From NCBI GenBank assembly GCA_005784505.1, contig VCAZ01000046.1, positions 2,484,001 to 2,548,000 of the forward strand: a DNA stretch of 64,000 nt, given 5' to 3'. The number at the start of each line of letters is the position of its first letter. Positions within the stretch are counted from its first letter, which is position 1. This document shows, piece after piece, positions 39,070-52,423 of the stretch. The notes under the pieces are model-generated. The model had not been told where the DNA came from and ran no database searches. It saw only the letters and a program-made list of their open reading frames with translations. The DNA comes from Bagarius yarrelli. Lineage: Eukaryota; Chordata; Actinopteri; Siluriformes; Sisoridae. The position numbers and the translations under genes were made by a program.

Positions 39070-39093
39070 ATCAGTTAAATTGGACAGCCATGT

Positions 39094-39247
39094 CCAACGC
39101 CTTGGTGTATTGGAATTTGGTGTCCGCGCTCTGGCGACCCAGGTTTAATTCCGTCTGGGTCCTTTTCGGTCCCGTCCTCTCTCACTTTTTCCCATTTTAT
39201 TTCTCTCTGTCGTATCAATAAAGGCCTAAAAAATCTTTAAAAAAAAT
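39094..39247 (+). repeat. tRNA-derived SINE of a third family with A-rich tail
   Basis: A-box-like cttggtgtattggaatttgg, B-box-like cccaggtttaattccg, a CT-rich body and an end of caataaaggcctaaaaaatc followed by an A-run. It lies directly beside the Tc1-like end at 39069. Confidence 0.7.
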
Positions 39248-41091
39248 TGGACACAGATGACAGTCTGTTATAATGATATAGCCTTACTTTTATTTCTTAT
39301 AAAACCCTGAAACACATGTGAGGGAATTGGGATGCAAAAGAGACAAAAAGGTGACAGCGTTGGGAAATATATTGCCCGATATCTCATTTCAGGGAAAACA
39401 AAAGTAGCAATTAGCAATATAGTTCACGCTGAAATGGTTTTCATATTTTACTGTCAATGTTTGTTTTTGCAAGTTCATTAACATCTGGTTTTATAGCTTG
39501 TCCAGTTTAGAAGATTAAATGATGGTCTACATGCTGTTTACTTGCCCAGACTCTTGTCTGACTGAGATTGCTAGGGTCATCAATTAACTGCCTACCAAAC
39601 TTAAATTGAATATAATTTAATCTTTCTTTGCATTCTTTTTTTTTAAACTTGAACTAGCTATATTATTTGTATTATCATACAAATGTAAACTACCTTCAGA
39701 TTAGTACACAAGTTGCTCTTGTCTGTGCTATTTCTGTAGAAAAATCATCAAACATGAGAGTACTCCAAATAACCTGCCAATAACAATGCATGGGTGTAAA
39801 CCATACCATGTTAATTGCTCATTTTCTCTAACCCTTTGTTTTGCAGCTGATGCTCCAGCATGCCCACACTGCTGCATTTCCACAGCCTCGGCAGCTGTTT
39901 TCTTTTTATTCTGCTAGTTTTATTATCTTTGGGAGATCATATTTGTAGCCTACATATATTGTTGTAACACTAAACACATACTCTGTTTTGGCTGGTTTTT
40001 ATGGTACAAAAACATATATCATTGACCTAAATAATATTCGATTTGCCATAGACATGTGTACAGCAGTCAGCTCCAGTGAACAAATACTAAAATTGCAGGA
40101 GAGATCTGTGATCTGTCTAGACTAAAGTGTTGTAGCAGTCACGCTTTATAAACCATGCTGGCAGTGGAACCATGGCCTTGTAAATAGTAAATGATTATGT
40201 CTTATACTGTGTGATCCCGAATCCATGCTGTCAAATAACTTACACTTAGAACATTGGCAGGTCAAACAGGACTTGCAGACATTGTGTTGAATTGCCAACA
40301 TTTATAAATGCATCAGTTCCTGTACTGGGGCATTAGACATCTGTTTCATCTGGAAATTGTGTGGTTTGTTGGCACGTGATTCTAGCTGTTGTAAGGGAAT
40401 TAAATTTGCTTATGTTTTTTCCAAAGGTTATATTTAAAGATTTTAACTAACTTAAGTGCTGTAAATTCATCAAAAATGTCATTATACGAAGGCAGCAGAT
40501 TTCCACTTACATTAAGGGCAAACCAACGTGTGTAGATAAGCTATTAAATATCTAAATAACCACAGAAAGGATGTGGATGTTTATGTTTTATGTATGGTTT
40601 TTTGACCACCTACTATTCTGTTGTCACTTATATGAATTTATACTATTCCTCACTATATATAAATTGATTGATGATTGATTGCAGAAGGTTTTCTTAAGTA
40701 GTATTTAATGTCATTTCAACTAGTTGCAACTTGTATAGTACACAGTGATGATCAGCCCAAGTGATGATACACAACAGATACACTACAGTATACTTATTCA
40801 TAATTAAGCCAAAAGTGTTATTTTTGGCTTATTTGATCATATGTGTAAAGTTTAGAGAAAAATAGTATTTAAACATCTAGCGCAATGTATATAATACTGT
40901 AGATTTGTTTGCATTTCTGTTGCATATCATTACTTTTAAAATGATTTCAAAATGTGGTGCATCAAAAAAAAAAAAAAGGAAATAGGATGGACAGACTTGT
41001 TTTTTTTAAACCAGAAATGTTCTGTTTTAGGAATTCTATAGGCAGAAACAGTCAGTTCAGTGAAACAGTTTATTTCAAAGATCCATGCTAA

Positions 41092-41308
41092 CTTGGATGA
41101 GCCTGGTTTCCCCCAATGTTTTTTTTCTCCATTCTGCCGCTGATGGAGTTTTTGTTCGTTGCTGCTGTCGCCTCTGGCTTATTTAGTTGGGGAGCTTAAT
41201 AACTCAGTTAAGTCTAATATTACTTAGACTTTACTTAGTGTCCATTATTGTCTTATGTATTTGTCTTATTGTTAAAAAGTGCTATATAAATAAAGATGAC
41301 TTGACTTA
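41092..41308 (+). mobile_element. L2/CR1-like LINE 3' end, sense copy
   Basis: Same family as the 13.3 and 34.9 kb copies but on the + strand. It runs from gagcctggtttcccccaatg through gctgctgtcgcctctggctt to the terminus gtgctatataaataaagatg and acttgactt. Confidence 0.82.
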
Positions 41309-41807
41309 GCAGTAGACCTTTTTGATACTCTAGCTACAGTACACCTAAACTACATGCCAAATCTTCTCCTAAATAAACTGTCATTAATATAAATGACTAA
41401 AATAAGTGCTAGTTGTCGGTGTAAGGACATGCTCAGGGTGACAGTATTCAATGTTCTTTCATAAAAACCTAAATGCATCCTAATTACAATTATTTAATCT
41501 GGCCTGAAAAAGAAAAAGAGAACACGATTAAATCATTTCCCTTTAACTTAGCATGATAAATGTGTGTGCTTTCGATGATAAAACCCGAATTTTTAATTCC
41601 ACACTACATTGATTCAATGTTTCGAACACCCACTTAAACACACTGCATAGTATTAAAGACGTATTTTTAAATTCGTATTCTTTTTACCAACTTAAGCCGG
41701 AACACTCATTTCTAGCAAGAAATATTTACCGTACCTTCTAGAACTTAAATAAGATAAATAAGACTATTCTTTAATATAAGAATAAAAGATGCTGTATAAA
41801 AGCTTGT

Positions 41808-41952
41808 ACCAGAAAGACCGGAGTTTGCACCACCAAGCCACCACTGCTGGGCCCCGAGCAAGGCCCTTAAACCCCAATTGCGCTTTTGTATAAAAAGAGA
41901 AAAATGTAAGTCGCTCTGGATAAGGGCGTCTGCCAAATTCTGTAAATGTAGA
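41808..41952 (+). repeat. tRNA-derived SINE, 5'-truncated
   Basis: It starts within the B-box region and keeps the core and a nearly perfect tail (taagtcgctctggataaggg, then cgtctgcc). Confidence 0.88.
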
Positions 41953-43419
41953 TACACGCAATGGCTAGACATAGTGACCCATATGTGATCAATCTGTCCT
42001 GATAAACATGTAATGTTTATCTGAAATGTACTGTATACTCTTATCAGTGCTGTGTGCCAGTAGCGGCTGTTACAATACAGTAGATTTCTTAAACACAAGC
42101 CCTCCAGTTTCTAACATGCCATCAGAGTCAGTGTTTTGCAGCATTACAGGCTAATGAGTGTGCAGGGAATAAAAGTCTTATTTGTGTATTAATTGTCATA
42201 TTTTGGCCTGTGCGAACCGGTATCTGACCATAGAGAACTTTCTTTCTTGCACAATTATTTATCCATAATTTTCATTTAGCTCTGTGATTTCTGTGAAAGT
42301 TGCCAAGTTTTAAACATGCTTTGGCTGCACAAGCTTTGCATTACTGCTAACTGCCCTTTATCATTAAATGTTTTTACGTCGACAGAGTGGAAAAACATTC
42401 ACAGAAACTATTACAGTTGCCATTAGGCAAAATGCTAACGGTAGGCTTGATAGCACCTAAAGTGTACATCCACCCTACATGCAAAACTTACCCACATGCA
42501 AAGCCACTCATCCTAAGAGCATAAATAACACAGACTAGACGCAAAGAACAGAGACATTACTAAAATGTCATCATGTGGATTACCGGTGAGAAAACGGTAT
42601 AGTAAGTTAGTAACAGTACTAAAACCAAACTAAAATACACCTTAGTGTCGTGCTTTGATTGTCAAAAATACTACATTGGCATGCATTTTAAAGATTTTAT
42701 CAACTCGCTCAACTAAGTCTATGTGGTAAATTTGGTTTACCAGTCAGAATTTCAACATGAACTAATAAGAAAATCTTAGTATTGCTAAAATTTACTAACA
42801 TGTTTTGTTTTATACTTGCGTGTAATCTTTTATTAAGATTTTGTTTTTGCTTTGATGCATAATATATGCTTAAATCCCCACTAGACCAACATCTACGTTA
42901 ATTAAAAATCACTGACTGACACTGTAACAAAATAATATTCTATCAATCGAATATTACAAATATCTTAATTCTATATTCAGAACACAATAATCCAAAATAT
43001 GTTTCAAATTCTCTTTATGATTTTTCTGAAATATACGTTTACATATAGTAATTTCATTTTATTTAAATGTACTTTTTAGGTGCTATGTTTTTTTAAGATG
43101 GAAGTCAAAAATGATTGTGGAATTATTTTGTAACTGTGTACACGGATGTTGGAGTCATCTACTTGCACCTTTTGAATATAAATGCCACATAATAAAATTG
43201 GTTGGCACAATTAGAAAACTCTTGCAACGACTTTTGTATGTTGCTCAGCAACCAAAGTCAGCATGCAAGGTGACTCACACCTGTGCTAACAAAATCTATT
43301 TAACTGAACCTGACCTTGAGTTTATCAAAAAAAGAGCAAAATATGCTGTGTATTTAAGCAGAATTGTCTAGGGTTTCCAATAGCCATACTACGTTTCCAT
43401 GTAGACCAATTCTTATAAA

Positions 43420-43595
43420 TGTGGATGGATGGATGGATGGATGGATGGATGGAGGGATGGATAGGCTAGATGGATGGAATGGATAGATAGATGACAGACA
43501 GACAGACAAACAGAGGACTAAGAACACTGTAAATGGATAGATACTGTAAATATATAGATATATACATAGATAGATAGACCGACATACATACAGAC

Positions 43596-43654
<59 letters not shown>

Positions 43655-43940
43655 CAGATACTATAGACAGACAGACTAAGAGACACTGTAAATGGATAGA
43701 TACTGTAAATATATAGATATATACATAAATAGATAGACCCGACATACAGTACAGAAAGATAGATAGAAGATAGAAGAAGATAGATAGATATAGATAGACA
43801 GATACTATAGACAGACAGACGACAGACCAGATCGACAGACAGAAAGATAGACAGAATGACTAACAACAGGCAGATCGACAGACAGAACGACGGAGCTACA
43901 GACCGAACGACAGACAGACAGACACTGTAAATAGTTACTG

Positions 43941-44005
<65 letters not shown>

Positions 44006-44006
44006 C
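43420..44006. repeat. Compound tetranucleotide microsatellite (TGGA/GATA/GACA)
   Basis: TGGA repeats at about 43422-43475 pass into GATA and GACA blocks, with the longest GATA runs near 43590-43655 and 43945-44003. A ~150-bp section containing 'actgtaaatggatagatact' occurs twice (about 43526 and 43686), so the block grew partly by larger duplication. The long minus-strand frame (Ser/Ile/Tyr/Leu-rich) is a by-product. Confidence 0.95.
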
Positions 44007-44009
44007 TAC

Positions 44010-45495
44010 AATTGCTCAGAATTCTCAGAAAGTGTCTAGAAGTTTCTTTTTTTGCACACAAAGATTTAGTTGCCAAACACACCAGGCTTATAAACTGCAT
44101 GTCCAAAACCAAAAGTGCAGTCATGTCACTAAGCACTAAACTGCTGATAAATAAACATGAAACAAACGAGACTTGTGCGAGCAAACGAATTGTGTCACGG
44201 TTATTTTGTTGATGTCACACACTGTATGTGCCACATGGAACTAGAAAGCTATTTCAACACAGATATGTGATACATTAAAACACTTAACTCTGACTTCAGT
44301 TTTAAAACTACCACATTATTTAACAAGAAATTACTTTAATACAAATTAAAATTAAAATTAAATTTACTTTAATTAAAATTAAAATTACTTTTTGCGATGC
44401 GAAACGACTTATAGACCCGAGTTTATCCTTCCTGTCTCCAAATGGCTCAGCATCATGGGTCATAAATAAAATTCCATTGTCTAAGGTTATTTTAAATAGA
44501 TTATAAACATTTAGTTTAATAAACAGTTTAACAAAGCATTTTTTAAAATATGCACAAATATTTTCAAAACCCACTTCTGTAAAACAACAAAGTTTTCCTT
44601 TTTTCGGTTAATGTTCTCTTTAACGAAGCAGATTTATTACTTTATTTTAAAGAGTCTTGGCATGCTGATCGTCTGAAGTTTGCATGTTCTCCTTAGGTCT
44701 TCAGGTGTATCCTCTGGGTTCTCCAACCTCCTCTCGTGGTTTAAGTAATGCTGAGAGGTGAATTGCTGCATTTTTCTGTATGTCTTTATGTGTGTGTGTT
44801 TTTCTAAAAATGTCAGCATCTGAGTCAGGATATATTCCTTTCTCACATTTTTGCCCATAAATACATGCTGACCCTAAATATGACAAATCTCTCTCTCTTA
44901 CGATGAAATATATTCTATGGAAATATTTTACAGCAGTGTTTTTTGCTGTACTAAACTGCTTATTGTGAAAGTCTGTAAGTACATTCAGCAGTTATGAGTT
45001 TTGGGCATCCTGCTGGAAAAACCCAATAACTCTGCTGGATTTTATTACAGGAAACTAATTTAAATAGTGGGAAAAACATTTTTTTTTGTAGACATACTGT
45101 AATTAAAGAAATTAGACTTGTTAAAGCCAAAAATTTAATTATCTCGAAATGTTCCAGTGTTAAATATTGTACTTTTAGTAATGTATGATCGCTATCAAAA
45201 ATGTATTTCAGAAAACGGGAAATAGAATAATTTCAATCTCTGCAATCCAACATTCATAGATATATACTATATATAATTGATCTGTTAATGGATCCTATAA
45301 GAACCTTTATAGTCTCAGCCCATGCTGTTTAAAACATTTGACTGTCATATGAATAATTATGTAGATGCAAGATAGAGGTGTGAATCTATGGGCTGCAGTG
45401 AATGAATTTGATTTATTTTAGCTTGGTATTATTTATTCAGTTCAAGAAGAGTTTTGTAACTAAAATTAATCAAATTTGTACAATATATATTATTG

Positions 45496-45539
<44 letters not shown>

Positions 45540-46320
45540 GATATTTTTTGGACACTTACTATCAGATCTTTATCAGAAATCAAAAGCTCAAACACTGTTC
45601 CAGCATAACAATGAGCCCTGAGCCCTGCCCACAACCCCACTGAGCGACCTTTGGGTAAATTGGCTATATGCACACCCTTTCTCATTTAAAGTAGCCAGCT
45701 CTGTCACCTTCAGAGGTGTATTTACAAAGCATCTCAGGTGACATTCAGTAACAATGATTCAAACACTGTCTACACGACAACCATAAAGGAAAAGGACTTT
45801 AAGCTATACATTTCATACAAATCCACAATAGCACAATTAACAGATAGTGTCTTTACATGCCCTTGTCATACATGTAATCTTACGCTAGTGCAGCAGTGTA
45901 ACGCTAGTGATAATGTGTGTCTGTCTCGGTCCGCCTACTATATGTGATTCACATATCATTTTCCTAACACCATTGTTAATCTCAGGTTTAAGTAAGGATT
46001 CAAGCACAGGAGAGGTAACCATTAGTGCTACCGATCAATGAGGAAGCGTAACATCTTAAGCCAAATATTACAATTATAATAAGACAATTATCCTACAGGT
46101 TCAGAGCGGAAATGGTTCATAGTTTCTATGAATCATGGTTCAATGATGCAAAAGCTATTTTAAATCATAGTTCCTTTTATCTTCCCTAAATATTACTAGC
46201 GTTATGTAATAGTTACCAATATTTAAAAATGTATGCTGACCTAATATGAACTGTATGTGTCCTCTTTTAAATAAGGTGGAATAATTGATGATAATGACTA
46301 AAAATTATTTTATATATTAG
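44010..46320 (+). other. Intronic stretch, mostly unassigned
   Basis: AT-rich. A short 'attaaaattaaaatta' repeat lies near 44345-44390. Segment 45590-45660 (cactgttccagcataacaat, tgagccctgagccctgccca) looks like a repeat fragment whose words recur near 36350 and, inverted, 53380. No gene. Confidence 0.45.
45505..45537. repeat. (AT)n microsatellite
   Basis: An alternating AT run of about 16 units that follows shorter AT tracts. Confidence 0.95.
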
Positions 46321-46325
46321 TGTAT

Positions 46326-46342
46326 AATATATATATATATTA

Positions 46343-46379
<37 letters not shown>

Positions 46380-46398
46380 ATATATATATATATATACA
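46326..46398. repeat. (TA)n microsatellite next to a Tc1-like end
   Basis: Interrupted TA repeats lead directly into the end of the Tc1-like element at about 46402. Tc1 elements insert at TA, so a TA-rich target is expected. Confidence 0.95.
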
Positions 46399-46401
46399 CA
46401 C

Positions 46402-47403
46402 AGTCAAGCCCTAAATTATTCATACCCCTGGCAAATTCTGACTTAAAGTTACTTTTATTCAACCAGCAAGATCACACAGGCTTCTCACAAAAGATAATAA
46501 GACAATGTACAAGAGACAACATTGTGGAAAAAAATATTTCTCAGCTTTTATTTACATTTGAACAAAAAGTGGCATGTCCAAAATTATTTATACCCTTCTC
46601 AATAATCAATAGAAAAGCCTTGCTTCCTATAATTGGTGACCAGCTTTTTGCATGTCTCTACTGTTATTTTTGCCCATTCATCTTTAGCGATGAGCTCCAA
46701 ATACTTTAAGTTGGAGGGTCTCCTTGCCATCACCCTGATCTTTAGCTCCCTGCACAGATTCTCAATTGGATTTAAGTCAGGACTCTGGCTGGGCCACTGC
46801 AAAACGTTAATGTGTTTTGTTAACCATTTCTTCACCACTTTTGCTGTGTGTTTTGGGTCGTTGTCGTGCTGAAATGTCCACTGGTGCCCAAGGCCAAGTT
46901 TCTCTGAAGACTGTCTCATGTTGTTGTTGAGAATTTTGATTTATTGCTCCTTTTTCATGGTGCCGTTTACTGTGATTAGGTTCCCTGGTCCACCGGCTGA
47001 AAAACAACCCTTAAAACATTAAGTTCCCACCACCATGTTTGACACTGGGGATGGTGTTCTTAGGTTTGAAGGCTTCACCTTTTTTATGCCAAATCTGTGG
47101 CTTTTACGCCTTTTGTGTGGCTTATCTGGAGAAGTGGTGTCCTCCTTGCCGCAGGTCCTCAGGTCCTTTGTCTTAGCCATGACTGTCCACAAACCAACAG
47201 CAGAGAGCTTCTGTTTTTCACCTGTTGAGTTGATTAAAACAGCTGTTCCCAATGAATCAGGGTAATTAGGATGCTTTAGAACAGCTTGGACTATTTGGAA
47301 TTGTATAGAACTTTGGATTTTCCCATAGACTGTGACAGTTTGAATAATTTTGGACATGCCACTTTTTGTTGAAATGTAGATAAAAGCTGAGAAATATTTT
47401 TTT
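46402..47403 (-). mobile_element. Internally deleted Tc1-like transposon with transposase pseudogene
   Basis: The minus strand carries pieces of a Tc1-type transposase: start MAKTKDLR at about 47180, then (after loss of the middle and several shifts) TPSPVSNMVVG, then a clear C-terminal catalytic part from 46919 with FQHDNDPKHTAKVVKKW, LQWPSQSPDLNPIENL and ELKIRVMARRPSN. The DNDPKHT and SPDLNPIE motifs hold the second Asp and the last acid of the DDE triad. Inverted terminal segments pair 46540-46593 with 47339-47402. The outermost ~135 bases at the left (cagtcaagccctaaattatt...) have no counterpart on the right. Non-autonomous relic. Confidence 0.88.
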
Positions 47404-47484
47404 TTTCAATATATTTACAAAGTTGCCAGTGTATTTGTGCAATATAATACCGGAAGCGACTGAGCTGAGCTAAAATTTTTGCGG

Positions 47485-47619
47485 TAGCACCACTAAGTTG
47501 CTTTCGCTGGGGCCTTAAAGACTTTTAAATCTCAACTGCTGAATTAGGAACAAAATCTGATAACTCTAAGTTGGTCTGGATAAGAGTGACTTCCGTGTGC
47601 CGAGCATGTAGACATGTAA
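47485..47619 (+). repeat. Degraded tRNA-derived SINE fragment
   Basis: Core-like tcgctggggccttaaagac and tail-like taagttggtctggataagag follow the broken Tc1-like end. Confidence 0.55.
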
Positions 47620-48663
47620 ATGTTTAATACATGTATATTAATATGAATGTAGTTAAAAAAATCTATCAATATTCAGAAAGGCTATTTTTTTATGTTCATC
47701 TTTATGAGTTCGGTGGGTCTGTGATGTACTTGTTCATAGTCAGAACACAGCTGATTGAAAGCAATAATAAGGCTTTACTACTCTTGTACATATGGGCGGC
47801 ATGCCTGTCAAGAGCTATACTCATTCAGGAACAAAAAAAATGTCTGTTCAGCTAATAGAGATCCAAGACTAATGGTTTCTGCGTATATGAAATGTCTACC
47901 TGTCTCACTTCACAAACCCCTCTGGCAGCATATATGACTCGCTATCATTGTTCTGGGCTGACATGTTTAATCAAGATGATAAGTCTTCGTGCAGTTTCAT
48001 TAATGGCTAGCAGACCCAAAGCTGTGTGGGTGAGGAGAAATTTCTAATATGCTTTATACAGTATTTGGCCTGAAACCACAGCACACAACCCACAGCAAAG
48101 AGTTTCTTCTTTTGCTTAATGCATAATAATTGACTATGATTAAAAATATTTGAAAGCAACGAGACAACGGAGCTGCTGCTTGAGTACTGAACAAGTTTAC
48201 CATGAGGAATATTTTCTTTCTAGATCTTCTACGAATATGCAGTGTGTAAAATCTGTCCTGCTGTATTTCCGAGCTGATATTTATGATGTCTCTCTGCTAA
48301 GGTCTGGCAAACATCTGTGAAGCAAGATGGTTTAAATGATACGTTAAAATGTGAGTGACCAGGTGGCCTGTTGTTGTCTCAGACCGAATGCTAGTTTCCT
48401 TATGCCGCTAATTTGTTGCACCTGGGTGAGTCGAATAGATAAAATGTGCTGTGCATCACTAAAGTCAATCAAGCAAACAAAGCAGTTGCAGCAGCCTGCA
48501 TATTAACAGAATTTACACTGCGCTACAGTACAATAAACTGAGACATTTTATTACACAGACAGCACAATTATTGTGGTTTTTCCCCTTTCCCTCCGCCTCG
48601 GACCGTTTCTCATTTTGTTTTGAACTGGGACACCGTGTTAGGTTTAAAGCGACCTCCCTTTAA

Positions 48664-48822
48664 ACCGACACCCTTATCCAGAGCGACTTACAATATTCCT
48701 TGTTATGCAATTGGGGTTTAAGGGCCTTGTTCAGAAGCCCAGCAGTGGTGGGTTGGTGGGGCTGGGAATCAAACCCGGGTCCTCAAGTTGGAAGTCTGAC
48801 AAGTTAACCACTGCACTACCAT
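48664..48822 (-). repeat. tRNA-derived SINE
   Basis: Tail (acccttatccagagcgactt), core and head (ggtagtgcagtggttaactt) are present. The terminal tail bases are lost. Confidence 0.88.
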
Positions 48823-50227
48823 CTACAAACCCTGATCACACTAAAAACAAAAATTATAATGCTATAAAAAACAGAGAAGATTGATACATTGTTTATCTGA
48901 GTCTTTAGTGTATGATTAGCTCTCCCCACCTCATCTATCAGATCTTCAGGTTTTATTCGTTCGTGCATCACATAACAACCCAATTTGCTTAATCATCAAA
49001 GTCTGAGCCGGACAGAGAACCTCGTGCACGACTGAACGAATGTCTCTCCGAGACGACTTGCTCTCGCCGAGTCGCATTAAAGATTCGTTCAAAATTAACG
49101 AATAGTTCAAGAAAGCCCTCTCACTATTGTTGTAAAGCAAAGCATTCGAAGACATGCAGGTTTACCAGCTTATTCAGAATCCATCCGATTTTGCATATAG
49201 TAAAGCTTTGATAATGTTGTATTGTTTTTTTAGCTGTTTTTAGACAAATATTGCAAAAGAAATGTTTAGACATGAGTTAAGATAGAAAGTTAGGGAAAAA
49301 GGAGTTGGTAGCACTGTGTGAAGTTGGACAACTGATCAGAGCCGCTACTGTTGGTCATGTCCATTTTAACATTAAAGACAATTTTGAGACAGCCAAAAAT
49401 AGATCAGCTAAACATGCATGTTGTCTGACAAAGTGCACATAAAGTGAAGGCCTGAATTAAACCCCCAGATGCAGAATAAACGTGCAAATCTATAACCCAC
49501 CATACATCTAGTTAAAATATGGTAGTGGTAATGATAAAACCTCAACACAGCACTAATAAGAAGAAATACATTTCAAGCTGACTTCTAAAAATGGTTCTGC
49601 TTAAAAAAGACAATTTTCTGTGCAGCTCGGATTCCACTGATTGATGATAAAAGCACAACATAGTTTATTGTGTTTATTAATCATTTATTGTGGTGTACTA
49701 ATTGTAAAATCTGACATAAAAATAACACATTATCACAAATTCCCATTTTCAAATTAAGATCATCTCAAAGTACCGGCTGCAATTTAAAGTCCGTTCAAGT
49801 TGTAATAGAGATTTGGTCTAAAACTAAAAGAACAGATGGAAATGACAGATCGATTTAAAAGATAATTAATATAATGATTTAATGTTCATGATGACAGATG
49901 GGTCATGAGTTATTGTTGCATTTTAGTTTTGACAGAAGTTATTAATCTCTCCCGACCTTGTCAAAATAAAGCTGGCAGACAATATGACATTCCGGTTAAA
50001 ATGCAACTCGACAATGTTTTTTGTTTCTGTTTCTATATGCAGCAAATGGAAATTCTTTTGCTTTAAAAACTCTATCATCTTCTAGTTTAAGAACAAGATT
50101 TCTCTTTCCTATGCTGAAAAAGTAACATGTAGTAGCAAAATTGAGCTTTTTATGCAGCTTTTATTCTAAATAAGGGCACAAAAAATGATAAATATATGGC
50201 AAGACATAAATGCCATCAGTTTTTCTT

Positions 50228-50384
50228 ATACAGAGCCACTTACATGTACCTCTTTTATACAACTGAGCAATTGGGGTTTAAGGGCCTTACTCAGGAGTTC
50301 AACAGTGGCAGCTTGGTGGTGCAGGGAATCAAACCCTGATCTTCTATTTAGCAGACCAACGAATGAAACACTGCGCTACCACTT
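50228..50384 (-). repeat. tRNA-derived SINE
   Basis: Core (caattggggtttaagggcct) and B-box region (aatcaaaccctgatcttc) are clear. The A-box region is degraded. Confidence 0.87.
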
Positions 50385-51504
50385 AAAGATGTGAATGCAT
50401 GTCCTGCTGTTTTGAGGCTATGAAAGCAGTCCTGGGTGAAAATTATTTCACCACCCACTTAGACATTTTCTGGGCATGTGTAATGGAGATCAATTACATG
50501 GCTAGTTTTTTTCCAAACATATATAGAGGGGACCTTGAATCTCGCTTGCGGAGGATGAGAGCAAAATCTCTCATTTTCTGATTCCACACTTTAAATCACA
50601 GGTTTGTCACTGGAAGTTGCTGAAATAAGATATTCTAGTGTCCCAGATCTATCAACCTTTAGAAAAATAATCACAGGCTTTTTTATTATTGTAAATTTAA
50701 ATAAGTGGTATTCAGAATCTAGCATATAAGATTATTTGTTTATTATTACAATAAATATATTTTATACTATAGAGTATATATTTACACTAATGATATCTTA
50801 ATGATAGTTTTAGTTGTATGTAGTTCATTTAGTTCCATCTGTTGTTGACAAGAATTTGCCTCATCCTATATAGATTCTGTTCTCATTATTTGCCTGGTAG
50901 AACAAAAAAAAAATTCTCTTCTAACCAGAGTATTCAAATTGTCTGTGTGTAGTGTGCAGTCAATGTCTTTAAGATCTCCAGATTTTTTTTAACAGAAGTG
51001 TTAAAGAAGGTTAAACAGTAAAACAATCAATAATGGAACAATAGAATTTTTTTTTCCTATATATGACATAAGCAAAGAACAATTTTTAAATAAAAAAAAA
51101 ACCCAACTACTATAAGTAAAACAAGTTTATTATGCAGTAAATTACTAATAAGATTCGACTTACACCAGCTCTATAATGCAATTTTGAGTACATGCAAAAT
51201 TTTTCACATAAACACTGTTTGAGATTTTAGTTTCTAATGCATAAAGGTTCAAAAATACTACAAACTATCAGGATTAATCATGTATAAGTTGTTTTAATCA
51301 TGTTTTTCAGCATTCCGTTTTTTTTTTTTTTTATTTGTATGCACAACCCATATAAACCTCAGATATAAATCTATTTACAGCACCAATCATGTAAATACAG
51401 GTAAACATTTTATTATGTACATTTTACAATAATTACAACGCTGCTATATTTATTTTATCCACAGTATATTTGTATTCACTCTGGTTCTCGATATTTTATT
51501 TTAT

Positions 51505-51600
51505 TAATCTCTTCATTATTGTTTATTTGCACTGTCTGTCCTGCAATGTTTGTACCAGGTTTCACACTCTGCACTTTATGCTGCTAGGACAACTGCGTTC
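51505..51600 (+). repeat. LINE 3' region fragment
   Basis: Short segment (gtttatttgcactgtctgtc ... tttcacactctgcactttat) resembling fish LINE 3' regions. Weak. Confidence 0.4.
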
Positions 51601-52423
51601 TTAACCCTGTGTTGCTTTTTGTCCTGGAGAAACGTTGTTTTATTTCACCGTGTACTGCAGCTGCTTTAGCTGAAATGGCAATAAAAGCTTTGTGACATAA
51701 CTTAATAAAGCCACTTTTACTTAATAAAGCCACATTACCACCAAGCTCAAACTTCATTTCTTGATGTACACCACAGTCTACAGACATGCGGTGGGCTAGT
51801 TTATGTATCACCAAGTTTATGTATTTGCCCATCAATGCTGAATCAGATCCACTTCTTCAATGACACTTAATAAAAAAGAATTAATCTCAAAGCAGAAATC
51901 AACTGTATCTGAGACACAGCTCTGTTTTACTCAAACTCCTCTCTGAGTGTGTAACTTTACACAACTCTACATAACGCTTGTGACTCTAGTTATTATGCCT
52001 GAGGTCTGAATAGCAATGTGTGATATGAAAATTTTATTTTGCATATTTTACTAGGTCCTTATTGAATACTGGTCTCATTTTAAAAATTATCGCTAAAAGG
52101 AATTACTGATTTTTTTTTTCATTACAGCAGTATGTGTGTGTCTCTCTACACCAAATAGCGTACATCTTTCCTCAGCAGTTATGTGTGTGCGGTAAATCTG
52201 AGGAAAAAGCAGGCAGAGGTTTGTCTTCACAGTGGCATTTACTTGCCGTCTCTTCACTTCAAAGATGCCAGTCTTCCTTAGGCCGTGATGCAATTTATAA
52301 AGGCAAACGCTGTCACTTATTTTGTGGAAAGTTTTTCAGAGCCACTGTAAACACAGCACACAGCATGTTCTAAATAAGGAAAAATATTTAATATTATATA
52401 TATTTTTTTTTGCTTAGGACTAT

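Larger units (their letters stand above)
39250..43400 (+). other. Intronic stretch, mostly unassigned
   Basis: Apart from the LINE end at 41.1 kb and the SINE at 41.8 kb, I see only AT-rich unique sequence. Confidence 0.5.
47620..52420 (+). other. Intronic stretch, mostly unassigned
   Basis: Contains two SINE copies and one LINE fragment listed separately. 48190-48500 is unique, mixed-composition sequence that might be conserved. The rest is AT-rich with nothing recognised. Confidence 0.45.

Noticed and set aside
43354..44184. 276-residue minus-strand open frame rich in Ser, Ile, Tyr and Leu
   Set aside because: It is the translation of the GATA/GACA/TGGA microsatellite; its period explains the protein.
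46599..46919. Transposase open frame as a functional gene
   Set aside because: It is only the C-terminal fragment of a Tc1-like transposase with the middle lost and several shifts upstream.
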